NCBI GenBank assembly: GCA_000158155.1
Contig: DS999407.1
Location: forward strand, 67,919-131,918
DNA from: a gamma proteobacterium NOR5-3
Lineage (GTDB): Bacteria > Pseudomonadota > Gammaproteobacteria > Pseudomonadales > Halieaceae
Direction of reading: 5' to 3'
DNA: 64,000 nt
A program made the position numbers and the translations under genes. Under the pieces are notes generated by a model. It saw only the letters and a program-made list of their open reading frames with translations. It searched no databases and was not told where the DNA came from. Of this stretch, positions 1-8,315 are shown one piece after another (within the stretch, counting starts at the first letter, position 1; each line of letters begins with the position of its first letter).

Positions 1-80
1 GCCGCCATGCCAACTCCAAGCACAACCGTCATTGCGCGCCAAAAACCTACACTCGATGTCATTGTCGTCTCCCATCAATA
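1..80 (+). CDS. Possible 3' end of a plus-strand gene (partial)
   Basis: The frame starting at base 1 is open to a TAA at 78-80 and would encode a C-terminus ending in VVSHQ. The same stretch recurs, decayed by small indels, at 1857-1935, where the reading frame is lost. I infer that the left copy is the real end of a gene lying outside the window and the right copy is a duplicated relic. A strong hairpin begins seven bases after the stop, which supports a gene end here. Too little protein is visible to name a family. Confidence 0.25.
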
Positions 81-86
81 AGCAAT

Positions 87-120
87 GAGGCCGAGTATCT
101 ACCCAAAGATACTCGGCCTC
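87..120 (+). terminator. 14-bp perfect hairpin, terminator-like
   Basis: GAGGCCGAGTATCT and its exact reverse complement are separated by the six-base loop ACCCAA. It lies between the possible plus-strand gene end at 80 and the minus-strand stop at 223, so it could end transcription from both sides. Neither side carries a clear T-run, so intrinsic termination is not assured. An identical hairpin is at 1941-1974. Confidence 0.5.
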
Positions 121-121
121 A

Positions 122-136
122 GGCCATTTGGCGCCA
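122..136 (-). promoter_or_regulatory. Recurrent operator-like motif, site 1
   Basis: Minus-strand reading TGGCGCCAAATGGCC. It belongs to a set of seven similar sites in the first 14.7 kb and lies within repeat copy A, directly after the hairpin. Function is inferred only from recurrence. Confidence 0.35.
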
Positions 137-222
137 CGATAACTGCGTGTGTAGAAATGGACCCCAGTTGTAATCCCTCCACTTATAACCGCTGTTCGGA
201 GTACAGGGTTAAACCGCACTCC

Positions 223-1770
223 TCAACGTTCCGCAGGTACCGAAAACACGTATTGAGTGACCTTATTTTTGCCTGCACCTTTAGCCTCGTAGAGAGCTTG
301 ATCAGCCCTCTTAGTTATTGAAGCCGCAGAATCTAATGGGAAATAAGAGGTAATACCGACGCTTACCGTTTGTTTACCTGCGATGGGAAAATCATACTGC
401 TCTATCTTAACCCTCAGAGATTCAATTAATTTCAACATGTCATTCGCTGAAGTTCCGGGGCATATGATTAAAAACTCTTCTCCCCCCCACCTTCCGGCAA
501 TATCTGTTTTTCTTAGATTATTTTGCAAAACATCCGCTATGCCGACTAAAACGTCATCGCCGATCTGATGGCCATAACTATCATTTACCCTTTTAAAGTT
601 ATCGATATCGGCTAGTGCGACCCCAAACTCAAGGCTATATCGATCAGCTCTATCAATCTCATTTTTTAAGGCGGCATCAAGTTTAAGGCGATTACAAAGC
701 CCGGTTAAAACATCAGTTCCTGCAATTTTTTCAAGTTCTTGATTCTTGGCTTTCAGTTCTTCGTCTAGCAGTTTTAACCGCAAGTTACTTCGTTCAACTT
801 GTCTATTGGCTTTAGCGATTATTCGATTCCAAAAAGTAATCAAGCCAATAACAACAAGACTTAAAAAAGAAACACTCAAAAACAAACCATAGTCGGCTTT
901 TTGAATAACCCTCTCTTTGACCCATTTCTTTGAAATAGCGGTTCTTTCTTCAAGGGTTATAGAGTTGATTGCTTTGTTTATTATTGGCAACAGCTGTCGA
1001 TGATCTTTATGTATCATCACCGCCATCGGAAAAGAAATGTCAGTTACCCCGGCAAATACAACTTCCTGATTACCCGAATTATGGATGTGGTATTGCAGTA
1101 CGGGCAAAATATCGACGGCAGCATAAGCCTCCCCGCTCATGACCTTTTGGATTGCTTCTTTGGTATTCCGCACTTGTAAATAGTTAATGTCTGGGTGCTT
1201 GGCTTTCATCAAGTGATAAGTACTATAGTTTTTCCCCACGGCCACAGTGCGCCCTGACAGTGAAGCAGCATTACTCAAGAAGTAATTGGGTCTGGTGGCA
1301 ATTGCAATAGAATAACTTTCATAAGGAATCGAAAATAGCGCGTACTCTTCCCTATCTTTTGTTCTTGCCGTCGCGGGATAGATATCTACTTTTTTTTGTT
1401 TCATCAACTCCAAAAGCTCTGCAAAGGTGACGCTACCTTGCAAGCTTTCTTTTAACTGCAATTTACTTTTAATCAACTGCCAATAATCTTCAGCAATGCC
1501 AATATACTCGCCATCCGATGAACTAAAATTCAACGGCATCCACTCATCTATGTGATATCGCCTGAACGCAGTGTTACTCAGATACTTCTTTTGCTCGGGA
1601 GTTAAATCAGTCGTACTTGTATCGGCAATGTTAAGTGAATTAAGGTCTGCCTTTTTCGGGCTCGTGTCATAGTCATCTGCATGCGTATGTGAAGATCGAT
1701 ATAGGAATAGACAAAACAGAGAAACAAGATAAATAACTAGCTTCTTGTTTACTTCTACTTCAGGCTTCAT
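223..1770 (-). CDS. Membrane diguanylate cyclase with periplasmic solute-binding sensor domain
   Basis: A predicted c-di-GMP synthase of 515 aa. An N-terminal hydrophobic segment is followed by a region like the family-3 solute-binding proteins of amino-acid transporters (about residues 55-290), a transmembrane helix near 300-325, a short coiled stretch, and a GGDEF domain. The active-site loop reads GGEEF near residue 429. An RxxD inhibitory site (RKTD) lies five residues before it, so the enzyme should be active and subject to product inhibition. The start is set at the ATG at 1770 because GGAAG lies just upstream; an in-frame TTG is five codons earlier. It is enclosed by two direct repeats and is AT-richer than most of the window. 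The sensed ligand is unknown. Confidence 0.9.
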   Translation of the reverse strand: MKPEVEVNKKLVIYLVSLFCLFLYRSSHTHADDYDTSPKKADLNSLNIADTSTTDLTPEQKKYLSNTAFRRYHIDEWMPLNFSSSDGEYIGIAEDYWQLIKSKLQLKESLQGSVTFAELLELMKQKKVDIYPATARTKDREEYALFSIPYESYSIAIATRPNYFLSNAASLSGRTVAVGKNYSTYHLMKAKHPDINYLQVRNTKEAIQKVMSGEAYAAVDILPVLQYHIHNSGNQEVVFAGVTDISFPMAVMIHKDHRQLLPIINKAINSITLEERTAISKKWVKERVIQKADYGLFLSVSFLSLVVIGLITFWNRIIAKANRQVERSNLRLKLLDEELKAKNQELEKIAGTDVLTGLCNRLKLDAALKNEIDRADRYSLEFGVALADIDNFKRVNDSYGHQIGDDVLVGIADVLQNNLRKTDIAGRWGGEEFLIICPGTSANDMLKLIESLRVKIEQYDFPIAGKQTVSVGITSYFPLDSAASITKRADQALYEAKGAGKNKVTQYVFSVPAER

Positions 1771-1940
1771 TCGAACTTCCACCAAGTTAACGCCAATACT
1801 TGGATGGAATTCTCATAAGTTAGGCTGCCATTTAACCGGTGGCGGCGAGTATCGGTGCCGCCATGCTTACTCCAAGTGCAGTCGCAATTGCGCAGCAAAC
1901 CAATACTCGATATCATTTTTGTGTCTCACCAATAAGCAAT

Positions 1941-1974
1941 GAGGCCGAGTATCTACCCAAAGATACTCGGCCTC
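1941..1974 (-). terminator. Second copy of the 14-bp perfect hairpin
   Basis: Identical to the hairpin at 87-120. It lies downstream of the DUF1254 gene ending at 2101 and upstream of the cyclase, so it could insulate the two minus-strand genes. No T-run follows on the minus strand. Confidence 0.45.
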
Positions 1975-1975
1975 A

Positions 1976-1990
1976 GGCCACTTTGCGCCA
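1976..1990 (-). promoter_or_regulatory. Recurrent operator-like motif, site 2
   Basis: Minus-strand reading TGGCGCAAAGTGGCC, about 205 bases upstream of the cyclase start. It occupies the same place relative to the hairpin as site 1. Confidence 0.35.
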
Positions 1991-2100
1991 CCATAACCCG
2001 GTGTACTTCACGCCTGTTCCTTGAGTGATTGAATCGTTCCTGGTCGAGCGATCCGATCACGGCACCGTCATTTGGATCAGTTATTTATCCCGAATTGACG

Positions 2101-3636
2101 TTACTTAACGAGCTTAAAATCACCGGGTTTCCAGGTTTTGTCGAACCATGCTTGTTCTGGACCATACAAGCGTAAAAGTACGTTAAAGCCTTTGTTAGGA
2201 ACAGTTTGTACCCAGTTTTTTTCTTGTCCTTTAGGGGGTTCAGGTCCAAAGAAAATAGTGACACTACCATCTTCAGACTTTTTCATGCCTGCTAATTTTG
2301 AGTCTACGCCGCCTGTTTTCTGATCCGTTTCCAAAATAGAGCGCGTTTGGTTGTCGTAAACCATGAATGACCAGAAATCACGGGCAGGAATGGGGCCTGG
2401 TAATGTGACGCTATAGTTCATACCACCATCAAGCATTTTGCCGCTTTCATCCATTGAGCCAACTTCATAAACCGATCCTTTACCGACAGTAGGCTTGACC
2501 ATAAAGGGGGTAACGCCGGTTGCAAAAAGATGGAAGCCAACACGATCATCTATGAGCCTAGCGCCAGTTTTAGACAAAAATTGATAGCTGCCACTTGAAA
2601 GCGGTGAAAACCATTTACGATCAGGATAAAAATAGACATCCGGGTTACGAGGTTTAAACATGACGCCTTTGTAAGCTGCATTGCCTAAGCTTGCTGCTTC
2701 AGTCAATATTTTTTGCATACGTGCGTCGGGTTTAAATTCTTTACCTTTTTCAATACCAATTGCTTTTGCTAAACCTAATAACTCAGGGTCACCCGAATTT
2801 GCTGGCTCGTACTGAATCACTTCATTGAGCTCGTCATATATTGATGAGTCAGTTGCATGAAGCGTGCTGTATTTCTTGCCTGATATATTCATAAATTCAA
2901 CCGGCTGCGGGTTATCAGCTTCTGCAAGCGGGTAGATTTTTATCCCCTTTTTAAATTTAGATAAGGTTTCTTCAAGTGTTTCAGTAGGCGACTGGAATGG
3001 CCGTGTCAACATCCACTGACGGTAGGTATTGGTTTTTAATACGATATATCCGTTTGGAATTTCTCCTTTGTAATCTTCACCTACAACGAGATATTTTCCG
3101 CCTTTACCACCGTCTTGGACGTTACCTAAACCTATATCACCCACATACAAGAAATAGGCATTGTCCAGGATTGAAATTACCGGCGAACCTACTTCAATCA
3201 CAACGGGTCCATTTTTTACATTGATTTCTGCATGAGCATAGGGCGTGGTTGTGTTGGGTGTTAACCACAGTGACCTTGCGTCGATTAACTGCTCAGTAAG
3301 GGCAATCGTTCTATTGGGTATAACGCCTATATCACGATGACCTTTTAACATGGCATGCATGGCTACTGTTGGTACCGCTGATCCAAATAACGTAAAAGCT
3401 CTGGCAGTATCCATATAGTCGTTCGCTTTCGCGAATGTTTCATCCGTTGGAAAACCATCTTTAAAAGTTAATTCACCCGCGTATTTTGTCATTACTGAAG
3501 CGGGGGTTAACATCTCAGGACTAACATCGGCTTTGTATTTAGGGACATATTCATTGGCGTTAACCGCAGTTGAGCCCCCCCCCATCAGTGCCAGAGTTAA
3601 GCTAGAAGCAATGAGGCTTTTACTTAGATTAATCAT
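2101..3636 (-). CDS. DUF1254/DUF1214 exported protein
   Basis: A 511-aa protein with a Sec signal peptide (about residues 1-27) followed by the DUF1254 domain (about 65-200) and a C-terminal DUF1214 domain (about 390-500). The C-terminus has the usual landmarks: FW..MVYDNQTRS, a GSVTIFFGP strand, NWVQTVP, a LYGPEQAWFDKTWKPGD ending. The family is widespread and mostly uncharacterised; no enzyme activity can be read from the sequence. It is the most AT-rich of the four paralogues here and is separated from its upstream paralogue by 157 bp that holds a hairpin, so it may be an independent acquisition. Confidence 0.88.
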   Translation of the reverse strand: MINLSKSLIASSLTLALMGGGSTAVNANEYVPKYKADVSPEMLTPASVMTKYAGELTFKDGFPTDETFAKANDYMDTARAFTLFGSAVPTVAMHAMLKGHRDIGVIPNRTIALTEQLIDARSLWLTPNTTTPYAHAEINVKNGPVVIEVGSPVISILDNAYFLYVGDIGLGNVQDGGKGGKYLVVGEDYKGEIPNGYIVLKTNTYRQWMLTRPFQSPTETLEETLSKFKKGIKIYPLAEADNPQPVEFMNISGKKYSTLHATDSSIYDELNEVIQYEPANSGDPELLGLAKAIGIEKGKEFKPDARMQKILTEAASLGNAAYKGVMFKPRNPDVYFYPDRKWFSPLSSGSYQFLSKTGARLIDDRVGFHLFATGVTPFMVKPTVGKGSVYEVGSMDESGKMLDGGMNYSVTLPGPIPARDFWSFMVYDNQTRSILETDQKTGGVDSKLAGMKKSEDGSVTIFFGPEPPKGQEKNWVQTVPNKGFNVLLRLYGPEQAWFDKTWKPGDFKLVK

Positions 3637-3746
3637 GAATAGTGCCTTTTTAATTTTACTTTCAGTTCCAATTTCAATTTAATTGGGCGCCACGAAAATG
3701 CGGTTTACTGCTTAAGCCATTCGGTTTTGCCAGGCTGCCAGCACCT

Positions 3747-3778
3747 GTGCGAGAGCGATTGGGTCATCGCCCTCGCAC
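3747..3778 (-). terminator. Hairpin between two DUF1254 genes
   Basis: GTGCGAG plus GCGAT pair with ATCGC plus CTCGCAC across one mismatch and a six-base loop. The hairpin starts 16 bases after the stop of the upstream minus-strand gene (3794). There is no T-run, so it could be a weak terminator or an mRNA-stabilising element. Confidence 0.4.
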
Positions 3779-3793
3779 GTCACTGCCTGCGTA

Positions 3794-5347
3794 TTACTTC
3801 ATTGGCTCGATGTTCATCGGCTTCCACGTTTTATCGTTGAAGGCGTTGAGCGGACCATAGATGCGATAGAACGGGAAGAAGCCCTTACCGGGTATGGTTT
3901 GTATCCAGTTCTTTTCGGATACGCCTTTTGGCTTCTTGGGACCGAAGTAGATGTCCACAGAGCCGTCTGCATTTTCCGGCGGGTTGTTCTGGCTGCTAAT
4001 GCTCGGGAAATCCTGGCTGTTCTGCAGCTGCGAACGCGTAATCGGGTCGTAGACAGTCACCGACCAGAACTCTCGTACGGGCACATTCGGCGGAACCGTC
4101 ATCTTGTAGTTCTTGCCGCCATCCAGGTATTCCTCGTTCTCATCCAGATACGTTGACGTGTACTTGGAGCCGCGACCTTCGGGCATTGGAGCCGCCATGG
4201 CCGGTGTGATTACGATAGCGTTGTAGTGGAACAAGGTACGGGCGTCGAGATTGCGATAGCCGTTCTTGGTGAACTCTGAACTGCCACCGATGAACGGGGT
4301 TTCCCACGATAGATCCGTGCCAGGATAGAGGCGGACGTCGGGATCGCGGCTGGCAAACGTGATCACGCGTGACATCGCGACAGCCTGTCTTGCGGCTTCA
4401 TCGAGGATCTTCTTCATCCTGGCATCAGGATTGAACGGTTTGCCTTTCTCGATGCCGAGCGAGGCGAGTTTGCCGCGCTGCTCGATATTGAAGACGTTCT
4501 GAGGCTCGTAGCTGATGATTTCGTGCAACCACTCGAAGGCTCGCCAGTCCTCAGGCACCAGGGTGTTGGTCGGCATATGGCCAGCATCGATATAGTTGCC
4601 GTTACGCGGACCCGTCTCCAGAGGATAGATCTTGAGGTTCTTCTTGTAGTAGTCGAACGCTTTGTCGCCGGTGCCAATGACGTCCGTGTTGCCACGCAGC
4701 AACGCCCAGTTGCGATACGTTGGCGACCGGGCAACAAAGTACCCATCGGGTACGTCACCTTCGTAGTCCGGCGGCAGGATCAGGTACTTGCCACCCTTAC
4801 CTTTGTCCGGACCGGTAGCGCCGAAGTCCACGACGAAGCGGAAGTTGGCGTCATCGAGTGGCCCCATCAGGTTTGGTGGAATTTCCATTACCGTTGGGCC
4901 ATCAGCCTTCAGATCCAGCGTCATCCACGCGTAGATGCTGTCCGTGTTACCGGTCAGCCACAACGGCGTAGAGTTCATCTTCGTCGGTGTAACCAGGATA
5001 TCCGATGAGCTTCGCACGCCGAGATCACGGACCTGCCCCTTGAGAATGCCGTGTACAGACAGCGCCGGAAAAAGATCCAGATAGAGCTGCGTTGCACGCT
5101 GCCGGTCGAGTTCCTCATAGACTTTGTCGACCGTGGCTTTGGTAGGATATGCGCCGCCCTGGAATTCCAGAGTGCCAAAGTTCGTGTCGATCTTTGACGG
5201 GGCGCCCTTGAAGTCTTTCGACGTTTGCGGCTTTTCAGCCGCACCCAGCTCGAAGATGCTCTTGCCGTCCGCGGCCAAGGCGGGACCAGCTATGGCAGTT
5301 GCCAGGAGGCCTACTGCTGCTGCCTTAATAATTTGCTGCGCTTTCAT
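3794..5347 (-). CDS. DUF1254/DUF1214 exported protein
   Basis: A 517-aa paralogue with a cleavable signal peptide ending near GPALAADG (residue ~27). DUF1254 (about 75-200) and DUF1214 (about 395-505) are both present, including FWSVTVYDPITRS, SVDIYFGPKKP, NWIQTIPGKG and the YGPLNAFNDKTWKP ending. The start is well supported by AGGAGG five to six bases upstream. It begins only nine bases after the stop of the next paralogue, so the two are co-transcribed. It is closer in sequence to the copy at 12454 (shared SIFE.GA, RATQLYLD and YGPLNAFN motifs) than to its neighbours. Function unknown; a secreted or periplasmic role is inferred from the signal peptide. Confidence 0.9.
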   Translation of the reverse strand: MKAQQIIKAAAVGLLATAIAGPALAADGKSIFELGAAEKPQTSKDFKGAPSKIDTNFGTLEFQGGAYPTKATVDKVYEELDRQRATQLYLDLFPALSVHGILKGQVRDLGVRSSSDILVTPTKMNSTPLWLTGNTDSIYAWMTLDLKADGPTVMEIPPNLMGPLDDANFRFVVDFGATGPDKGKGGKYLILPPDYEGDVPDGYFVARSPTYRNWALLRGNTDVIGTGDKAFDYYKKNLKIYPLETGPRNGNYIDAGHMPTNTLVPEDWRAFEWLHEIISYEPQNVFNIEQRGKLASLGIEKGKPFNPDARMKKILDEAARQAVAMSRVITFASRDPDVRLYPGTDLSWETPFIGGSSEFTKNGYRNLDARTLFHYNAIVITPAMAAPMPEGRGSKYTSTYLDENEEYLDGGKNYKMTVPPNVPVREFWSVTVYDPITRSQLQNSQDFPSISSQNNPPENADGSVDIYFGPKKPKGVSEKNWIQTIPGKGFFPFYRIYGPLNAFNDKTWKPMNIEPMK

Positions 5348-5356
5348 TGTTGCCTC

Positions 5357-6916
5357 CTAGTTAACTAATTCGATTTCGCTAATTTTCCAATCCTGGTCGT
5401 ACCAAACCTGGGTTGGGCCATAAATCCTCCAGAGTACGTGCCAGCTTTTACCGGGTATGGTTTGCAGCCAGTTCACGTTGCCTTCCGGTTTTTCAGGACT
5501 GAAATAAATGTCAAATGAACCGTCAGCATTTTGAATGACTGACTTATCCTTACTGGTTACGCCCGGGAAAGCCTGATCGGTCTGCAATAACGACCGTGTT
5601 TGCATGTCATAAATCGTTACATCCCAAAAATTAGCTGCAGGAACGTCGGGCAGAATGTGCAGTTTGTAGGTTTTGCTTCCATCGAATCGTCGACCTTCCG
5701 AATCACGAAGCCCCTCTAAATATTGAGAGCCCAGGCCTACCGGAGGTTTCACCATAGCTGGTGTAATTCCTGTGGCATAAAAATGGAAACGCTCACGCTC
5801 ATTAATTAATCGAACGCCATCACGCAGGAACTCATGACTTCCGCCGGCGAAACCGGGCTCCCAGGTTTTACTTCCAGGGTAGGCTGCAAAACTCTCATCG
5901 CGGGCATTCCACTGTATAACTCGCTGTGTAGCGTTACCCACATTAGCGGCATCATCCAGGATTGCTTTCATGCGTGCATCAGGTGCAAAAGGTTTTCCCT
6001 TTTCAATTCCGATTGAAGCAAGTATTCCCAATATTTCCGGACTAAAAGCCGAATTAGGTTCTTCCTGAACCACTTGATTGACTTCGGCAAAAAATTCACC
6101 ATTCGAAGCATGCAGGGTGTTGATAAACTTGCCATTCATATTCACCCAGTTAACTTCTTTTGGCTCGTCCCCTAATGGGTAAATACGGAAATGGTCTTTC
6201 ATGTTTTTCACAACCGGATCGGCGTTGAAATCGGTCATGAAACCGCGCATGGCCAGCCAATGGCCATAAGTTTTGGATTGTTTAACGATGTATCCCTCAG
6301 GGATATCACCCTCGTAATCAGGTGGTAGAAGAAGATACTTACCGCCTTTACCCTTATCATCTCCTGCATTACCAAAATCGGTAAGATATCTGAACCAGAA
6401 ATCATCAACGATTCCAAGCACATTGGGTGGCGTCTCCATGACCATGGGTCCATCTTTCAGATCGATCCACATAAAGCTATAAACCACTGTCGTATTACCT
6501 GTTAGCAGTAAGCCTCTAGGATCCAGGCGACCTTCCCAGATAATCATGGTTTCATTGTCCGGCCCAAAATCACGAATACCTTGACGGAAACCTACCAGCG
6601 AAGCGGCGGGTGTCGTCATAATCATGGCTTCGACGGCGCGGACAAAATCCAGATTGTCCCAAACCTTTTGGGCTGTTTCATCGGTAGGAAAGCCATCGTT
6701 GAACTCCAGTGTGCCAATGCTTGTCTCCATCTTGTCTGGAGTAATGACATTCGCTGGAATATCCGTGGTATACGCCATTTTGGCTGCTGCCACCTTAGTG
6801 ACAGAAGACGCTGCGGCGCCTGTATCAACGCTGCTTGAAGGACTGTTTGCTTGCCCACAGGCCCCGACGGCGATCGTGCTTGCTGCTACGAGGGTAGCGA
6901 GTATTCGGCTGCGCAT
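5357..6916 (-). CDS. DUF1254/DUF1214 lipoprotein
   Basis: A 519-aa paralogue. The start is placed at the ATG at 6916 (MRSRILATLV) because GGAG lies six bases before it; a second in-frame ATG is four codons upstream. The leader ends in a lipobox, VGAC, so the mature protein should be lipid-anchored, unlike the freely exported paralogues. DUF1254 lies at about 75-205 and DUF1214 at about 400-510 (FWDVTIYDMQTRS, SFDIYFSPEKP, NWLQTIPGKSW). It is the first gene of the pair with 3794-5347. The 84-bp tandem repeat and two operator-like motifs lie directly upstream. Confidence 0.9.
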   Translation of the reverse strand: MRSRILATLVAASTIAVGACGQANSPSSSVDTGAAASSVTKVAAAKMAYTTDIPANVITPDKMETSIGTLEFNDGFPTDETAQKVWDNLDFVRAVEAMIMTTPAASLVGFRQGIRDFGPDNETMIIWEGRLDPRGLLLTGNTTVVYSFMWIDLKDGPMVMETPPNVLGIVDDFWFRYLTDFGNAGDDKGKGGKYLLLPPDYEGDIPEGYIVKQSKTYGHWLAMRGFMTDFNADPVVKNMKDHFRIYPLGDEPKEVNWVNMNGKFINTLHASNGEFFAEVNQVVQEEPNSAFSPEILGILASIGIEKGKPFAPDARMKAILDDAANVGNATQRVIQWNARDESFAAYPGSKTWEPGFAGGSHEFLRDGVRLINERERFHFYATGITPAMVKPPVGLGSQYLEGLRDSEGRRFDGSKTYKLHILPDVPAANFWDVTIYDMQTRSLLQTDQAFPGVTSKDKSVIQNADGSFDIYFSPEKPEGNVNWLQTIPGKSWHVLWRIYGPTQVWYDQDWKISEIELVN

Positions 6917-6980
6917 ATCTGACTCCATTAGTAATTAGTACATGACGAGGCCAGTCTTGGACATTGCCTCAGTTCATTCC

Positions 6981-6994
6981 GGCCATTTCGCGCC
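6981..6994 (-). promoter_or_regulatory. Recurrent operator-like motif, site 3
   Basis: Minus-strand reading GGCGCGAAATGGCC, about 65 bases upstream of the DUF1254 lipoprotein start. It lies in tandem-repeat copy 1. Confidence 0.45.
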
Positions 6995-7064
6995 GCAGGT
7001 GGAAAAAAGGCGCGTCACACTTACGTGTAAGAGGCCAGTCTAGGACATTGACTCAGTTCATTAC

Positions 7065-7078
7065 GGCCATTTCGCGCC
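7065..7078 (-). promoter_or_regulatory. Recurrent operator-like motif, site 4
   Basis: Identical to site 3 and exactly 84 bases further upstream, in tandem-repeat copy 2. Confidence 0.45.
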
Positions 7079-7085
7079 TCAGCTG

Positions 7086-7121
7086 AAAAAAAAGGCGCAT
7101 CACACTCCCGTGTAATGCGCC
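7086..7121 (-). terminator. Rho-independent terminator
   Basis: On the minus strand a 12-bp stem (GGCGCAT.ACAC with one mismatch, four-base loop) is followed directly by eight T residues. It closes the minus-strand unit formed by the HdeD-like gene and the small ORF that ends at 7140. Confidence 0.8.
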
Positions 7122-7139
7122 CCTGCGGAGTCCATCGAC

Positions 7140-7247
7140 TCAGGCCTTGTCGATGACGGCGTTTTCCCGCATGCGGGTTATGCCTTCGTAAAGCGTCAGG
7201 GAACTACGGCCCGCCTGGTTCGGGACCTCCGGCGATGGTCGCAACAT
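7140..7247 (-). CDS. Small ORF (35 aa), hypothetical
   Basis: Reads from an ATG at 7247 to a TGA at 7140, starting 16 bases after the HdeD-like stop and ending just before a strong terminator. AGAGG lies about 12 bases before the ATG. The predicted peptide is hydrophilic (contains LTLYEGITRMRE). No family is recognised. Its place between a gene and its terminator is the main argument that it is translated; it may equally be untranslated 3' sequence. Confidence 0.3.
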   Translation of the reverse strand: MLRPSPEVPNQAGRSSLTLYEGITRMRENAVIDKA

Positions 7248-7263
7248 TCATGGGTAATACCTC

Positions 7264-8169
7264 TCAGGGTTCCAGTCCAAGCTCTGCTTTCAGGCGTTTG
7301 GATATACCCGCTGTGCCTTCCTGCAGTTTTGCAAAAGCGGCATTCGCTTCATCCTGGGTTTTGGACCAGTCTTCTTTTGCAGATTCAGCCGCCTGCTTCA
7401 TCTGGTCACGTGCCTTGGCCAGGCTTTCATTCAACTCCACAATGGCGGGATCAATCTCAGAGCCTGATACTTTCTTTCTGAGTTCATTGTCCAGTGCCAA
7501 CAACATAGTCGCGTGGTCAGCCAGTACCATCTGGGTTTGCTGGACAGTCTTGGCAGCGTTACGTACCTGGCCCTCCAGCACTGCCACCCGGGTATCCTGA
7601 AGATGAGTAATTGCATGTTTGCCCGCAGTTCCCAATGCCATGAGGGACATACCAAAGACCATCAGGCGCACCCCAACAACAAGACCTACCGCCCATACTC
7701 CGGAAACGGGCCACTGCGCCAGGATTATTACGGCAAGCGCGAGTGCTGCGATGCCGCTGAAAAGCATCCAGCCTTTGCCCTCCCCTGCCGGAAGCTTGAA
7801 AGAAACCAGAGTATCCGCCACACCACTGGCGACGAGGTAGCCGGCAAGAATGATGGTCAATGCTCCAAGTCCCAGGTCTGGAGAAACCAGCAGGGCTATT
7901 GCCGTCGCAATAGTCAGTCCAGCGACGAGGAAACGGATCAGTCCCTGACCGAATGAATCCGACTGAAAAACAAAAATGCCCTGGGCGATACCACCCATTA
8001 ACAGCAGCACGCCAAGAATTGTGGTCACTGCTATGCCAGTGAACATTGGCGCCATCACACAGAACATGCCAAGTAAGGCGAGCAGCAGGCCCATTGAGAG
8101 GCTGGCAGCCGACGCTCTTCTGGCGATCAATACTCCTGCCCCTTCCATGTGTAAACTATCGCTATCCAT
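7264..8169 (-). CDS. HdeD-like (DUF308) membrane protein with C-terminal coiled coil
   Basis: A 301-aa protein. Residues 15-185 form six hydrophobic helices arranged as in the HdeD/DUF308 acid-resistance membrane proteins. Residues 190-300 are charged and heptad-like (LEGQVRNAAKTVQQ, LNESLAKARDQMKQ), a cytoplasmic coiled coil not found in short HdeD proteins. AAGGAG lies seven bases before the ATG. It is probably an envelope-stress membrane protein; the function of the extension is unknown. The gene ends in a small ORF and a terminator. Confidence 0.75.
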   Translation of the reverse strand: MDSDSLHMEGAGVLIARRASAASLSMGLLLALLGMFCVMAPMFTGIAVTTILGVLLLMGGIAQGIFVFQSDSFGQGLIRFLVAGLTIATAIALLVSPDLGLGALTIILAGYLVASGVADTLVSFKLPAGEGKGWMLFSGIAALALAVIILAQWPVSGVWAVGLVVGVRLMVFGMSLMALGTAGKHAITHLQDTRVAVLEGQVRNAAKTVQQTQMVLADHATMLLALDNELRKKVSGSEIDPAIVELNESLAKARDQMKQAAESAKEDWSKTQDEANAAFAKLQEGTAGISKRLKAELGLEP

Positions 8170-8272
8170 CGTTTGTCTCCTTTTTCAGGTTTTATCAAGT
8201 CCGGGCATTGCCCTAAAAGTCCGAATCCAACGGCTTACGTAGAAATCCTACCCATGAAGGCAACTCGGTTCC

Positions 8273-8287
8273 GGCCCATTTGCGCCA
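8273..8287 (-). promoter_or_regulatory. Recurrent operator-like motif, site 5
   Basis: Minus-strand reading TGGCGCAAATGGGCC, 104 bases upstream of the HdeD-like start. Confidence 0.4.
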
Positions 8288-8315
8288 TGAGCTTTCTCTT
8301 CGCAAAATCAGAAAA

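Larger units (their letters stand above)
1..150 (+). repeat. Direct repeat copy A flanking the diguanylate cyclase
   Basis: This stretch matches 1857-2007 in the same orientation. The core from 77 to 121 is identical in both copies and contains a long hairpin. The outer parts have substitutions and a 2-base length difference. The repeat may extend left of the window. The two copies enclose one gene on the opposite strand, so the pair looks like the scar of an insertion or segmental duplication rather than an insertion sequence; no transposase lies between them. Confidence 0.8.
1857..2007 (+). repeat. Direct repeat copy B flanking the diguanylate cyclase
   Basis: Second copy of the ~150 bp repeat seen at 1-150. 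The hairpin core is identical, while the part matching the possible C-terminal coding end is frameshifted. It lies in the 315-bp gap between the diguanylate cyclase start and the end of the first DUF1254 gene, so it probably also contains the promoter region of the cyclase. Confidence 0.8.
6947..7115 (+). repeat. Two tandem copies of an 84-bp unit
   Basis: Copy 1 is 6947-7030 and copy 2 is 7031-7115. Both begin GAGGCCAGTC, contain the CGGCCATTTCGCGCC motif and end in GTGTAA, with about ten differences between them. Copy 2 retains an intact terminator hairpin and copy 1 a decayed one. The duplication therefore doubles both the operator-like site and the terminator upstream of a DUF1254 gene. 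Confidence 0.85.
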
